Shown here in pieces: positions 1 through 6,909 of a stretch of DNA of 31,443 nt. Source of the DNA: a virus. Where the stretch lies: IMG/VR virus record IMGVR_UViG_3300025674_000220, positions 1 through 31,443 of that record; one strand, written 5' to 3'. Position 1 is the first letter of the stretch, and the number at the start of each line of letters is the position of its first letter. Below the pieces are notes generated by a model, which saw only the letters and a list, made by a program, of their open reading frames with translations, ran no database searches and was not told the DNA's origin. The position numbers were made by a program, and so were the translations under genes.

Positions 1-190
1 GCTTCTTAACGTCCCCAGTACGGTTCATGTTCGCACGGTCGTACTGGTAGTACTTGTCAGACTGCTTGTCTACACCTACAATAGGGAAGACTTTATCAGC
101 AATGAAGTTATCCTGAGACTGCGCATAAGCAGTCGTCAGATTGGTGAGTGGTGCATCAATATGCACACTAGATGGGGTCAGCAAAGGCAT
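1..190 (-). CDS. Major capsid protein, N-terminal part (runs off the left edge)
   Basis: This is the first 63 codons of a leftward gene cut by the window edge. The N-terminus reads MPLLTPSSVHIDAPL and continues with AYAQSQDNFIADKVFPIV and DKQSDKYYQYDRAN. From memory, that pattern (an AY.Q....FIAD.VFP.V.V..QSDKY core) is typical of one family of siphophage major capsid proteins. A ribosome-binding site (AAGAGG) lies 8-10 bases before the ATG. The gene directly follows the DUF2190-like head gene, which is the usual head-operon order. Only the N-terminal arm is visible, so the fold cannot be checked. The protein would form the icosahedral shell. Confidence 0.75.
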   Translation of the reverse strand, partial: MPLLTPSSVHIDAPLTNLTTAYAQSQDNFIADKVFPIVGVDKQSDKYYQYDRANMNRTGDVKK

Positions 191-216
191 TTGTTATTCC
201 TCTTCCTTAACTGCTA

Positions 217-612
217 TTAAGCGTGAGTGTCAGAAGCTGGCTTGAGCAGAACGGAGATAATGTCCCCGTCAGCAGTAGCAGCAGAAAGAGCTACACCAAC
301 TTTTGCATCATTCGAAGTAGCGGCACCTACTTTACCAGTCGTGCCATCAAACGGAGTGATGTAGTCGCCAGCAAGAATACCGCCACCAGCCTCAGCCAGA
401 GCAATGCCGTCATACTGCACGGTAACAACTTTGCCAGCAGCATCAGCAGAAGTCATAGTAATGCCAAGGGCGTGCTGACCTTGAGCATTAGGGTAAGCTG
501 CACTACCATCAGTGGTGGTAACAGCAGGATCAAGAGTGACCAAACGGTATTGGGCCAGAGCAGCATCCGAGGTCAAGGATACGGTGTTAAAGCGGCCTGC
601 ATTCGTCGCCAT
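217..612 (-). CDS. DUF2190-like head decoration / capsid-associated protein
   Basis: This 131-residue protein is rich in Ala, Gly, Thr and Asp and has repeated short beta-strand patterns (LVTLDPA, HALGITMTSADAAGKVVTVQYDG, IISVLLKPA). It resembles the DUF2190 family of small phage head proteins, which are encoded next to the capsid protein and are thought to decorate the capsid. Its place between the scaffold and the major capsid gene supports this. It starts with ATG four bases after a leftward AGGAG ribosome-binding site. The assignment rests on composition, size and position. It could instead be a different capsid-stabilising protein. Confidence 0.6.
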   Translation of the reverse strand: MATNAGRFNTVSLTSDAALAQYRLVTLDPAVTTTDGSAAYPNAQGQHALGITMTSADAAGKVVTVQYDGIALAEAGGGILAGDYITPFDGTTGKVGAATSNDAKVGVALSAATADGDIISVLLKPASDTHA

Positions 613-615
613 GAT

Positions 616-1407
616 TTACTCTCCTTTGTAGAGCTTAGAAATGAGTGCCTTGCCTTCGTCGGTCTTAGCTACAGCAGCGTATGCTTTAGCATGGTCCTTC
701 TTAGCAAGGTTGTTCTCGTCCATGTAGGACTTAACAAGAGCATCGAGCTTATCGCTGGAAGAGAGCATATCTGCCTCTACCGACGCTTCACCGATCTCAG
801 ACATCGAAGCACCAAGGGCTGCATCAGCAGACTTCAGGGCTTCTACGATTGCGTCGTCTTTAGCTACATGAGCCAAGATGGAGGCCGCAATTTCGTTATC
901 GAAGTTAGGCAGGATTTCTTCAGCTTGCTTCTTAAGCTCGATATGACGCTTAGCAATCTCTGCTTCTTCAAGTGCTTTGAGAATAGGAGCAGGGATATCA
1001 GACTTAATAATCTGCTCACCATTAAATTCGTAGTATTCAGGCTCTTCGGCTTTAGCTACCTCTTCGTCGGTAACTACAAAACCATTATCCTCAAGAGCTT
1101 TAGCCAGTCGCTTAATCTCTGCTTTAGCAGCATCAACTTCAGCGAGAAGCAGTTCAGCTTCAGAAGCATCTTCCGCCTTAGATACTTCAGGCTCTTCAAC
1201 CTCAGTATCGTCAGACTTCTTCATGTCTTCCTTAGCCTTCTTCATGGCTTCCTCTTCGGACATGCCCTTGTCCATGTAGTACGCTTTGCGTTCTTCAAGG
1301 TTCATTGTATTGTCCCTCTTAATAAGACAGATTGTAGCGGCTTGGTTAGCAGGACGGTCAACAAGTGACAGTTCGTCCAACTCCAAGTCGAGTAGGATGC
1401 TAGTCAT
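616..1407 (-). CDS. Head scaffold-like protein carrying a protease-type C-terminal segment at its N-terminus
   Basis: This 263-residue protein is highly charged and Lys/Glu/Ala-rich with long helical stretches, as expected of an internal scaffolding protein. Residues 1-33 contain LDELSLVDRPAN, which in phage head proteases normally forms the end of the protease domain (the ..VDRPANP.A.. segment). Here it lies in the frame following the stop of the upstream protease: the stop and the start overlap as ATGACTAG, and AGGAAGG precedes the ATG. A second start at residue 35 (base 1305) has its own strong ribosome-binding site and would give a 229-residue scaffold alone. Two nested products are therefore plausible, recalling the nested protease/scaffold genes of lambda. 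No catalytic motif is evident in the scaffold part. Confidence 0.6.
   Translation of the reverse strand: MTSILLDLELDELSLVDRPANQAATICLIKRDNTMNLEERKAYYMDKGMSEEEAMKKAKEDMKKSDDTEVEEPEVSKAEDASEAELLLAEVDAAKAEIKRLAKALEDNGFVVTDEEVAKAEEPEYYEFNGEQIIKSDIPAPILKALEEAEIAKRHIELKKQAEEILPNFDNEIAASILAHVAKDDAIVEALKSADAALGASMSEIGEASVEADMLSSSDKLDALVKSYMDENNLAKKDHAKAYAAVAKTDEGKALISKLYKGE
1303..1320 (-). promoter_or_regulatory. Internal ribosome-binding site and start codon inside the scaffold gene
   Basis: On the minus strand AAGAGGG is followed by ACAATACA and then ATG (A at 1305), in frame with the 263-residue ORF. The spacing is close to optimal. Initiation here would give a scaffold of 229 residues lacking the VDRPAN-containing extension. 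This is read directly from sequence; its use in vivo is inferred. Confidence 0.55.
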
Positions 1408-2275
1408 CTACTTCCTTCCTCTTAGCTTTGCCGCCGATAGAAAAGGCCGTAAGTTGGCCAGATTTAACCAAGGACCAGACCTCATCATCGAATACCTTCA
1501 ATGCTACGACCCAACCCTCCCGGTTACTGGAGATACCCAAAGATTCACCAATCTCATTAGTGAGTGGCATAGAGTGGACCACTTGACCCACCTGTTCACC
1601 TTTGTGCATCATCTTACCAACACGAATATGTTCCATGAATTTATTCACGGCCTTAACCATAGTGTCGGCTTCAATTACATCACCCTGACGGTCTACCAGA
1701 GGCTTACCATCTTCAGTGATGACCGAGGCCCAACCATAAACCAGACGTTGCTCGTCATCTGTCTTAAGGATCTGACCCTCTAGGTTCGCTTGTTCGGAAT
1801 CGTCCTTGGAGAGCATGTCTCCCACAGAGGAACCGGATTCCCACATCTTACAGGACCAATAACCAGCAGTGGTCTTATCAGTCTTACTGTCGCAATTATG
1901 TCTGGCTCGGAAGCTGGCCCTAGCTTTAGGGTCGTCCCGACGAATCTCCATCGTAGGACTACCAAAGGTCACACGCTTTACCTTGTCACCAGACTTAACG
2001 TACACACCAAACTTCTTGTTGCTGCCTTTAGGAAGACGGAACGGCTTGTCTAGCGTTACCTTCTCACCACGGTACTCAGCCTTATTCAGGTTGGCCTTAA
2101 CCTTAGAAGCTACATCAGTCTTATTTACAGCAGAGTATGCAGCACGAATGGCCCGTTCTTCGGAACCAGTGTCCTCCAGAACAGAGTTAAAGACACTACG
2201 CCACTGACCCTGCTTAGACTCAGGAACATTGTCTTGTACTGCTTTGGGCAATTCTGCATTAGTGCTGTAGGGCAT
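1400..2275 (-). CDS. Phage head maturation protease (XkdF-like) with N-terminal ChaB domain
   Basis: This is a three-part protein of 291 residues. Residues 1-50 (PYSTNAELPKAVQDNVP, then GSEERAIRAAYSAVNK) match the small ChaB domain. Residues about 60-150 contain VKRVTFGSPTMEIRRDDPKARASFRARHNC and a CKMW end, a module I recall from phage head proteins. Residues about 165-291 (QRLVYGWASVITEDGKPLVDRQGDVIEAD, then AFSIGGKAKRKE) match the XkdF-like putative serine protease family that processes prohead proteins. The chosen ATG has AAAGGA eight bases upstream and overlaps the stop of the preceding 25-codon gene (TGATG). A GTG one codon earlier is possible but less likely. The usual protease tail (VDRPAN) is found in the next gene instead. 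Confidence 0.75.
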   Translation of the reverse strand: MPYSTNAELPKAVQDNVPESKQGQWRSVFNSVLEDTGSEERAIRAAYSAVNKTDVASKVKANLNKAEYRGEKVTLDKPFRLPKGSNKKFGVYVKSGDKVKRVTFGSPTMEIRRDDPKARASFRARHNCDSKTDKTTAGYWSCKMWESGSSVGDMLSKDDSEQANLEGQILKTDDEQRLVYGWASVITEDGKPLVDRQGDVIEADTMVKAVNKFMEHIRVGKMMHKGEQVGQVVHSMPLTNEIGESLGISSNREGWVVALKVFDDEVWSLVKSGQLTAFSIGGKAKRKEVDD

Positions 2276-2352
2276 CACTTTCGTCCTTTGTAGAAAGCCT
2301 CTTCGATAGTCCCTCTGGAGAGGCCGATATCGTAAAGCTCTCGGTCAGTCAT
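2275..2352 (-). CDS. 25-residue DUF1127-like microprotein
   Basis: This tiny ORF is exactly stitched between portal and protease. Its ATG overlaps the portal stop (ATGACTGA) and its TGA overlaps the protease start (TGATG). The product contains DRELYDIGLSRGTIEEA, closely matching the core of DUF1127 (D-R-E-L-x-D-I-G-L-x-R-x-x-I-E), a domain common in small Rhizobiales and Rhodobacterales proteins. No strong ribosome-binding site precedes it, so translation would depend on coupling to the portal gene. It might contribute to RNA-mediated regulation or protein binding, as some host DUF1127 proteins do, but the role here is unknown. Confidence 0.6.
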   Translation of the reverse strand: MTDRELYDIGLSRGTIEEAFYKGRK

Positions 2353-3727
2353 CCGTCGAAGAGCTTGGAGATCCTTCTTCTCCCGGCTCCTCATCTCGAT
2401 CTTGTTCCACAGTCCCGTTAGAAGGCTCATAACTCAGTTCCGCAATATCCATCAGATCCCTGACTACTTCAGGGTGGTCGTCTACAGTAATGTTGGCTTG
2501 GTTCAGGTTGCGCAGGAAGGCAGAGATTTCTCTGAGGTCATGCGGTGCTACATCACCAGCTTTGATGTAAGGCATTGTGTCGTAGGAGAGACCGTTAAGT
2601 TGCCACAGTCGCTCAACGAGTTGCTTGTTAAGTACGTCGGTGATAGCGCTGATATAGCTCTCCAGCGCTCTAAGAAATAAGTCGGTCTTAGACTTAGATA
2701 ACGCATACGAGCCACCGGAACTGTGTGCGCCGAGTAGAAGAAACTCAGACAGAACACTACGAGCAATATCATGCTGATAGCGGCTAACAATCGGGTCGAT
2801 CTCAATGTTCCGAGTACCACTAGACGCCATCAACTCAATATCAAGGAGGCGTACATTCGTAGGACTACCATCCTTGTCGGGGTAGGTATCACTAGGCAGG
2901 ATAATATAACCCTGCTCGTTAAATTTAACATCCCGCAGAACCTGCTGTAGGTCGGCTCGGATAGCAGCTTGGGTGGAGGTGGCGTCACTAGAAAGGTATT
3001 CAGAAGGAATACGAGCTACAGGAATACCTGCAAGCTCTCGTTCCACTGCAATCGCCTCAATAGCCTGAAGATTGTTCAGATACTCATAAGAAGTATAAGC
3101 ATTGCGAAGAATACTACGACCAGCAGGGTCGCCGTTAATTGCAGTGGTCTTGTAGTATAGAGACTTGTTAATGGGGATATAATGAGAGTTCCCAAACTGA
3201 GAACCCTCCTGATACATGCCGAGAACATCACCAGACTTCTTATCTACATCAAACCGGGAAACCGTCCACGGCGCTCTAGAGGCCAGCTTACGGATACCAA
3301 TACGGCCATCACTGTACTTAGAATACTTCTTGTAGTCCCGGAACTGTGGACCGCCCCGTCGCTTGTAAACTACCTCAAACCAAGCAAAGCCATACGAGAG
3401 CGAGGACAAAGCCTCTGCAACGTGATCGTCAAGAGTGTGGTCCATGTCATCTAAGACAGATTCAACAAACTCTTTTTCTCGTTGTGCTTCTGCACTATCG
3501 TTGGCCGCTACAACCTTTAACTCTACGTCACGAAGTACCTGCTCAGTGGCGTACATAACTGCACCAATGGTGCTGTCGTTGTCACGCATCTCACGATACT
3601 TACGGATGGCCTTCTTGCCACGAAGCTCTGGAAGGAACTCGTCTGCTCGAATTTGCCCGTTATGGGTATTGTCGCCAGCTACACCAAGAATCTTCTTGGC
3701 TTCTGTCTCCGAGAGCTTCTTTGGCAT
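2345..3727 (-). CDS. Portal protein
   Basis: This 460-residue protein lies directly after the large terminase gene, where portals are encoded. It contains REMRDNDSTIGAVMYATEQVLRDVELKV, then ALSSLSYGFAWFEVVYKRR and later RSILRNAYTSYEYLNNL and LLLGAHSSGGSYALSKSKTDLF. These patterns resemble the DUF935 / Mu gp29-like portal family (the stem and the AL.S.KT region). The dodecameric portal is the DNA entry channel of the head and the docking site for terminase. The acidic, low-complexity C-terminus (DRDEEPGEEGSPSSS) is not conserved. The start ATG overlaps the terminase stop (TAATG). Confidence is high for the role and moderate for the exact subfamily. Confidence 0.85.
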   Translation of the reverse strand: MPKKLSETEAKKILGVAGDNTHNGQIRADEFLPELRGKKAIRKYREMRDNDSTIGAVMYATEQVLRDVELKVVAANDSAEAQREKEFVESVLDDMDHTLDDHVAEALSSLSYGFAWFEVVYKRRGGPQFRDYKKYSKYSDGRIGIRKLASRAPWTVSRFDVDKKSGDVLGMYQEGSQFGNSHYIPINKSLYYKTTAINGDPAGRSILRNAYTSYEYLNNLQAIEAIAVERELAGIPVARIPSEYLSSDATSTQAAIRADLQQVLRDVKFNEQGYIILPSDTYPDKDGSPTNVRLLDIELMASSGTRNIEIDPIVSRYQHDIARSVLSEFLLLGAHSSGGSYALSKSKTDLFLRALESYISAITDVLNKQLVERLWQLNGLSYDTMPYIKAGDVAPHDLREISAFLRNLNQANITVDDHPEVVRDLMDIAELSYEPSNGTVEQDRDEEPGEEGSPSSSTDD

Positions 3728-5082
3728 TAACGTAATCCTTTCGCAGAGCTATACGCCAGCTTTAGTTGGGGCTTGGCATAGCCCTGTAACGATAAGTCCG
3801 TAATGGCCCAGACAAGGGCATCTAGGCGGTCTGGTGAGCCTACAGAGCCTAGTGGCTCCCAAGTGACCATCTGATCCTCTAGATCGTTCAAGCCCTTTAC
3901 ATGGCGCACCTTGTGTTGTTCATACAGGGCGGAGACTGGCTCAGCACGGGCCATCTTTCCTCGACTAGCATGGACTAGCTTGATAGGCACCGTCTCAGAC
4001 TCTGTTTGCAGAGTATGGCGAACCATATCTCCGCCCTGATTACGTTCGGCGACAATGCGATCAGCTTGATACTCTTCAAAAAGAGACACCGCCCTCGCAG
4101 CCCATTGCTGAGGAGTGTAGCGATCAGTGTAGTCTGCCAGAACGTAAGCGATACCGTTGATGTCTACTCCAGCCACTACAATCCCTGTCATATCAGATTC
4201 AGAGTTGCTGGTGATGGCCGGGTCGATTGCTACTACAATCCTATTAAGGTCCGGTACTTCTTCTTTCTCTATCTCACACTCGGCTAAGAGAGACCTACTC
4301 CACAAGGCTCCAGACGCCTCATCCAAGATCTCTGCATATAGCTCTTGTCTACCAAGCCTCGTCCCCTCATACGTCTTCTTAACTGCGTCTAGGAACGTAC
4401 TGGCTAGGTTAGCCTCATTGTCGTAAGTGGAACCTGTAGAAGTTACCGTCTTATCGTCATTGAGGATGTTTCTTAGTAATTTCGTCGTTTTAGGCGTCGT
4501 AGTGATAAAAACTACAGGATGTCGGCCTAATCGAAGCCCAAACTGCAACATATCCCATGTTTCTTGAGCATTACGCCAAGCACAAAGCTCATCACACCAT
4601 GCAGAGTAAGCCTGCGGACCTCGTAGTCGCTCTGGGTCTTCAGCAGAGAAGAACACCGCCTTAGCGCCATTGGCCCATGTTATCGTGTTGTTAGTAGGAG
4701 ACCATTCAGGAAAACCAATGTCTTTGCCCCGATAAGTCTTGTCACCCTTCCAACATACATTCAGAAGGCCACTATCACCTTCCACCATAACCCTGCGTAC
4801 ATCCCCCTTAGTAGGAGCTACACAATGTACGATCTTGTCACCCTTACGGATACGGTGCCTGACCCACTCAGCCCCGGCTCGGGTCTTGCCCCAACCTCGT
4901 CCCGCTAAAGCTACCCAAATATCCCAGTCATTGCCCTTCGGCTCTGTCTGGTTAGGCCTAGCCCAGAACTCCCAAGTGTGTCGTAACTCTTCCGCTTTAG
5001 CCGGGCCTAGCTTCCTCATAATGGAAGCAACTTCTTCGTCAGGTAACTTTCGTAAGTCTTCAGCCGTTATCGGTAGGCTCAT
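3727..5082 (-). CDS. terL: Terminase large subunit
   Basis: This packaging motor of 451 residues has an N-terminal ATPase and a C-terminal nuclease. The Walker A motif GRGWGKT lies at residues 61-67, Walker B acids at Asp164-Glu165 (AWCDELCAW), and the coupling region TTTPK follows near residue 195. The RNase H-like nuclease acids are Asp287 (VVAIDPA), Glu346 (IVAERNQGG) and Asp421 (DRLDALVWA). It cuts concatemers and pumps DNA through the portal. The ATG at 5082 is preferred; a TTG at 5100 would add six residues. The start lies inside the small-subunit gene, so translation is probably coupled. All catalytic residues are present. Confidence 0.95.
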   Translation of the reverse strand: MSLPITAEDLRKLPDEEVASIMRKLGPAKAEELRHTWEFWARPNQTEPKGNDWDIWVALAGRGWGKTRAGAEWVRHRIRKGDKIVHCVAPTKGDVRRVMVEGDSGLLNVCWKGDKTYRGKDIGFPEWSPTNNTITWANGAKAVFFSAEDPERLRGPQAYSAWCDELCAWRNAQETWDMLQFGLRLGRHPVVFITTTPKTTKLLRNILNDDKTVTSTGSTYDNEANLASTFLDAVKKTYEGTRLGRQELYAEILDEASGALWSRSLLAECEIEKEEVPDLNRIVVAIDPAITSNSESDMTGIVVAGVDINGIAYVLADYTDRYTPQQWAARAVSLFEEYQADRIVAERNQGGDMVRHTLQTESETVPIKLVHASRGKMARAEPVSALYEQHKVRHVKGLNDLEDQMVTWEPLGSVGSPDRLDALVWAITDLSLQGYAKPQLKLAYSSAKGLR

Positions 5083-5455
5083 TGTCGGGGGTCTTACCAA
5101 GTAGGGTCATAAGAGCATCAATAGCAGACTCATCCATATCGGCGTCTACATCCTGCTCTTGCTCATTAACAGTGGAATTAGGAGACCATCCACCCTTAGA
5201 ACGGAGATACAACTCCTGAGACTTGAAGTCACCTTCAAGAGCCTGTTGTACGACCTTATTACCAATCATACCAACAATGTCGGAACGCTCTTGGGCGATA
5301 TCCATCCCATAAGTCTTATAGAACGTAGCCATCGAAGATGGCGCATCCTGAAAGTCTTGAATAGCAGCCAGAATGTCACGAACAGTCACACCGTCTCTAA
5401 TCATACGGCGTACTTTATTCGCTATCGCTTTCTTGTAGGGAAGTGCCGCTGGCAT
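5060..5455 (-). CDS. terS: Terminase small subunit (putative)
   Basis: This 131-residue protein is encoded first in the leftward head operon and overlaps the large terminase gene. The N-terminal half has a basic helix-turn-helix-like stretch (VRRMIRDGVTVRDILAAIQDF, then SMATFYKTYG), as expected for recognition of the packaging site. The C-terminal third is acidic (EQEQDVDADMDESAIDAL), which in small terminases often contacts the large subunit. LRSKGGWSP also resembles small-terminase sequences. The assignment rests on these features and gene order; sequence similarity alone is weak. Its ribosome-binding site is poor (TAGGT). Confidence 0.75.
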   Translation of the reverse strand: MPAALPYKKAIANKVRRMIRDGVTVRDILAAIQDFQDAPSSMATFYKTYGMDIAQERSDIVGMIGNKVVQQALEGDFKSQELYLRSKGGWSPNSTVNEQEQDVDADMDESAIDALMTLLGKTPDNEPTDNG

Positions 5456-5538
5456 ACTACAAACCTAACTACAAAATAGGGGAGATATAGCCTTCTCAAA
5501 GGCAAGACGGACCTATCCTTAAATCCGTGTAGCAAACT

Positions 5539-5597
5539 ACAGTATAAACTGTTAGTTAGCGATTATCGTCGTCGTCGTAGACGAAATCGCATACTGT
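5539..5597 (-). other. Structured 5' leader of the head-operon transcript
   Basis: Nested inverted repeats could form one long hairpin. The outer arms are ACAGTAT (5539-5545) and ATACTGT (5591-5597). The inner arms are GCGATT plus TCGTC (5559-5570) and GACGA plus AATCGC (5580-5590), with a 9-base loop GTCGTCGTA. It lies just downstream of the leftward promoter-like element and about 85 bases before the terminase gene, so it would sit near the 5' end of the late mRNA. It could act as an mRNA stabiliser, an antitermination site or a packaging-related site; no T-run follows, so it is not a standard terminator. Confidence 0.5.
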
Positions 5598-5605
5598 AAG
5601 TTTCT

Positions 5606-5642
5606 ACTATAGTATAGGATCCTTTTGAGGATAAAGGTATAC
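5606..5642 (-). promoter_or_regulatory. Late promoter-like 37-bp element (copy 1, drives head genes)
   Basis: On the minus strand this reads GTATACCTTT, then ATCCTCA, then AAAGGATCCTATACTATAGT. It is nearly identical over 37 bases to the element at 14894-14930, differing only in the middle. It points left, towards the terminase genes. TATACT or TATAGT could be the -10 element. The long conserved block exceeds what host sigma70 needs, which suggests a phage-specific factor. A sigma-like protein is encoded at 10256-10834. Confidence 0.7.
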
Positions 5643-6004
5643 AACTTTTTGTAGTTTTTTATAAAATAATTTTTAACTGTGATATATTAATCACTATGTA
5701 GCCCCCTACCCCTGAAATAAGAGGTGCAGTGTGGCGAAAGTAAGGCAAGGTATATCGAAGGTCGAACCTTTTACTTTATGTTGTAGCCCAGTGTGTATGC
5801 ACCCCCGGATAGATCGAATTTGTGATAATTCCAAGGGACCCATCTTGAATTTACCTTAAGTTTTACCTAAAGTGTGACAAAAAGGACACAACTTCCTGGA
5901 AATACTTTAAGGTGTAGACTTTTTGCTTGCACTCGCTGGGCGAGAGGGCAGCACTCCTACAGCTTTGTTTTAAACTTTAGGTACTACACAAAAAGCCAAG
6001 TCCA

Positions 6005-6024
6005 TACGGTATAATACTACCGTA
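6005..6024. promoter_or_regulatory. Operator-like palindrome containing TATAAT
   Basis: TACGGTA (6005-6011) and TACCGTA (6018-6024) are perfect 7-base inverted repeats with a 6-base spacer. A consensus TATAAT (-10) lies across the left arm at 6010-6015. A binding site overlapping a promoter would fit, but no clear -35 box was found at the right distance on the plus strand. Confidence 0.4.
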
Positions 6025-6055
6025 AAGACTTAGCCTCGTTTACTTATCTTCTTAA

Positions 6056-6098
6056 GCATTTTTCAGGCTTAGGCTTTCGCTCTACACCTGAAAAACGC
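6056..6098 (-). terminator. Terminator-like hairpin after the 6.1-8.6 kb leftward block
   Basis: GCATTTTTCAGG (6056-6067) pairs with CCTGAAAAACGC (6087-6098), a 12-bp stem with one wobble pair and a 19-base loop. It lies 15 bases beyond the last leftward gene, so it probably ends that transcript. The T-tract is inside the stem rather than after it, which makes termination efficiency uncertain. Confidence 0.5.
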
Positions 6099-6112
6099 TC
6101 GGGAGCTACGCC

Positions 6113-6361
6113 CTACAGGTCTCCTTCTCTTTCCGCTCTTTTGGCTTCTTCTAAACCCATAAAGAAATATTGCTTTTCTAGGTCTGTCAGTTGAGACGCT
6201 GTAACAGCCTTCCCTTCTTTATCGAAGTAATGCGGACCGACGTAGCCTTGTGGTTGTCTTGGGTCTTTCCTAGCGTGCCAGTTAAAGCCTGCTTCCCACG
6301 CTCTATCCAACTCAGTCTTGTTAGCCTCAATCGCTTTCAGGCTCTCTTTTAACGTTTTCAT
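6113..6361 (-). CDS. Hypothetical protein, 82 residues
   Basis: This protein is not recognised. It is charged and helical at the N-terminus (MKTLKESLKAIEANKTELDRAWEAG). A middle part reads FNWHARKDPRQPQGYVGPHYFDKEGK, and a C-terminal helix is rich in Glu and Arg. The start at 6361 has GGAG eight bases upstream, inside the end of the preceding gene; an upstream in-frame ATG at 6397 lacks such a site. It is the last gene of the leftward accessory block and is followed by a hairpin. The size and context fit a small phage early protein that acts on the host, but nothing specific shows it. Confidence 0.6.
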   Translation of the reverse strand: MKTLKESLKAIEANKTELDRAWEAGFNWHARKDPRQPQGYVGPHYFDKEGKAVTASQLTDLEKQYFFMGLEEAKRAEREGDL

Positions 6362-6362
6362 T

Positions 6363-6653
6363 TTACTTGCTCCATCCTGCTGTGAAAGCTTGTTCAAATA
6401 GGCGTCTCTTTAATTCTTTGGCGTGCCTAGTGCTAGGCGTCAGGTGCTCCCAAGTCTTTATGACTTCCTTGTCTGTTAGTGCTTCTCTAATGGCCATGGA
6501 GCGCTTGCTAATGCGTCCTGACTTCACTGTCGCAACGTAGTCCTTACAAGCGCTGTAAGAGCCTGCAAAGTACAAGACAGGCTTTTCATAAACATGTGCT
6601 TCGCTACGGTTAACGCTCCACACTTCCCAAACCTGATTTAATGGCTTTTCCAT
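6363..6653 (-). CDS. Hypothetical protein sharing a short motif with the product of 16788-17021
   Basis: The 96-residue product begins MEKPLNQVWEVWSVN. It contains FAGSYSACKDYVATVK, very similar in pattern to WSGTYDSCVDYIAAPQ in the small protein at 16788-17021 (aromatic-x-G-S/T-Y-x-x-C-x-D-Y-V/I-A). This suggests a shared small domain. The C-terminal half is basic and helical (RHAKELKRRLFEQAF). A GGAAGG ribosome-binding site lies near the start. The function is unknown. It abuts the genes on both sides, so the block is one operon. Confidence 0.65.
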   Translation of the reverse strand: MEKPLNQVWEVWSVNRSEAHVYEKPVLYFAGSYSACKDYVATVKSGRISKRSMAIREALTDKEVIKTWEHLTPSTRHAKELKRRLFEQAFTAGWSK

Positions 6654-6655
6654 TG

Positions 6656-6742
6656 CTACACCTTCCCATGATAATGATACGAGATAAACGCCACGAATAA
6701 CGTGACCGTGATAAGCATAAACACGAACTCACTAAACCTCAT
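6656..6742 (-). CDS. 28-residue single-pass membrane microprotein
   Basis: This short leftward ORF has one strongly hydrophobic segment (FVFMLITVTLFVAFISY) and a short His-rich tail. Its ATG overlaps the stop of the upstream 56-codon gene (ATGA) and its stop lies three bases before the next start, so it fits the operon tightly. Such small membrane proteins are common among phage early genes, but no family is recognised. The existence of the product rests on spacing and composition only. Confidence 0.5.
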   Translation of the reverse strand: MRFSEFVFMLITVTLFVAFISYHYHGKV

Positions 6743-6909
6743 TTACCTAGATTCCTGCTGTTATCTTTCCAAAAGTCAAAAAGCAGTAAGGCGGCAGCGA
6801 CTAGACTCTTATCTTCTAAACCGTGCTTTTCACACTGTTTGATGACCTGAACAAGAGTCGCTAGAGTGGAGTCCACTCCCTTCGACACTTCCTCAAACTT
6901 ATCTTCCAT
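6739..6909 (-). CDS. Small hypothetical protein, 56 residues
   Basis: The ORF is held between its neighbours by overlaps: its ATG overlaps the stop of the upstream gene (TAATG) and its TGA overlaps the next ATG. The product is helical and acidic at the start (MEDKFEEVSKGVDSTLATLV). It also contains KQCEKHGLEDKSLVAAALL and an aromatic end (FDFWKDN). It may be a small two-helix protein. No family was recognised. Strict operon packing supports it as a real gene. Confidence 0.6.
   Translation of the reverse strand: MEDKFEEVSKGVDSTLATLVQVIKQCEKHGLEDKSLVAAALLLFDFWKDNSRNLGK

Larger units (their letters stand above)
5456..6112. other. Non-coding control region between the two leftward gene blocks
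   Basis: No convincing gene lies in these 657 bases. They hold a promoter-like 37-bp element pointing left (5606-5642), a structured leader (5539-5597), an AT-rich stretch around 5640-5700, several ACTTTA(A)GGT-type 9-10-mers in both orientations (5865-5873, 5904-5913, 5974-5982), a 20-bp palindrome containing TATAAT (6005-6024), and a terminator-like hairpin (6056-6098). A 42-codon GTG ORF on the plus strand from 5731 was considered and rejected. Confidence 0.7.

Noticed and set aside
223-1368. 381-codon plus-strand ORF across the head genes
   Set aside because: It runs antisense to the DUF2190-like and scaffold genes, has low-complexity, Ser/Phe/Leu-rich sequence, and no ribosome-binding site or family signature.
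1400-1407. Programmed -1 frameshift joining protease and scaffold
   Set aside because: The scaffold lies in the +1 frame relative to the protease, no slippery heptamer is seen, and a good ribosome-binding site with an ATGACTAG overlap explains it by re-initiation.
5731-5859. 42-codon plus-strand ORF starting with GTG and preceded by AGAGGTG
   Set aside because: It has a passable ribosome-binding site, but it is isolated on the plus strand in a control region with leftward neighbours, has an unusual Cys/Pro composition and no recognisable pattern.
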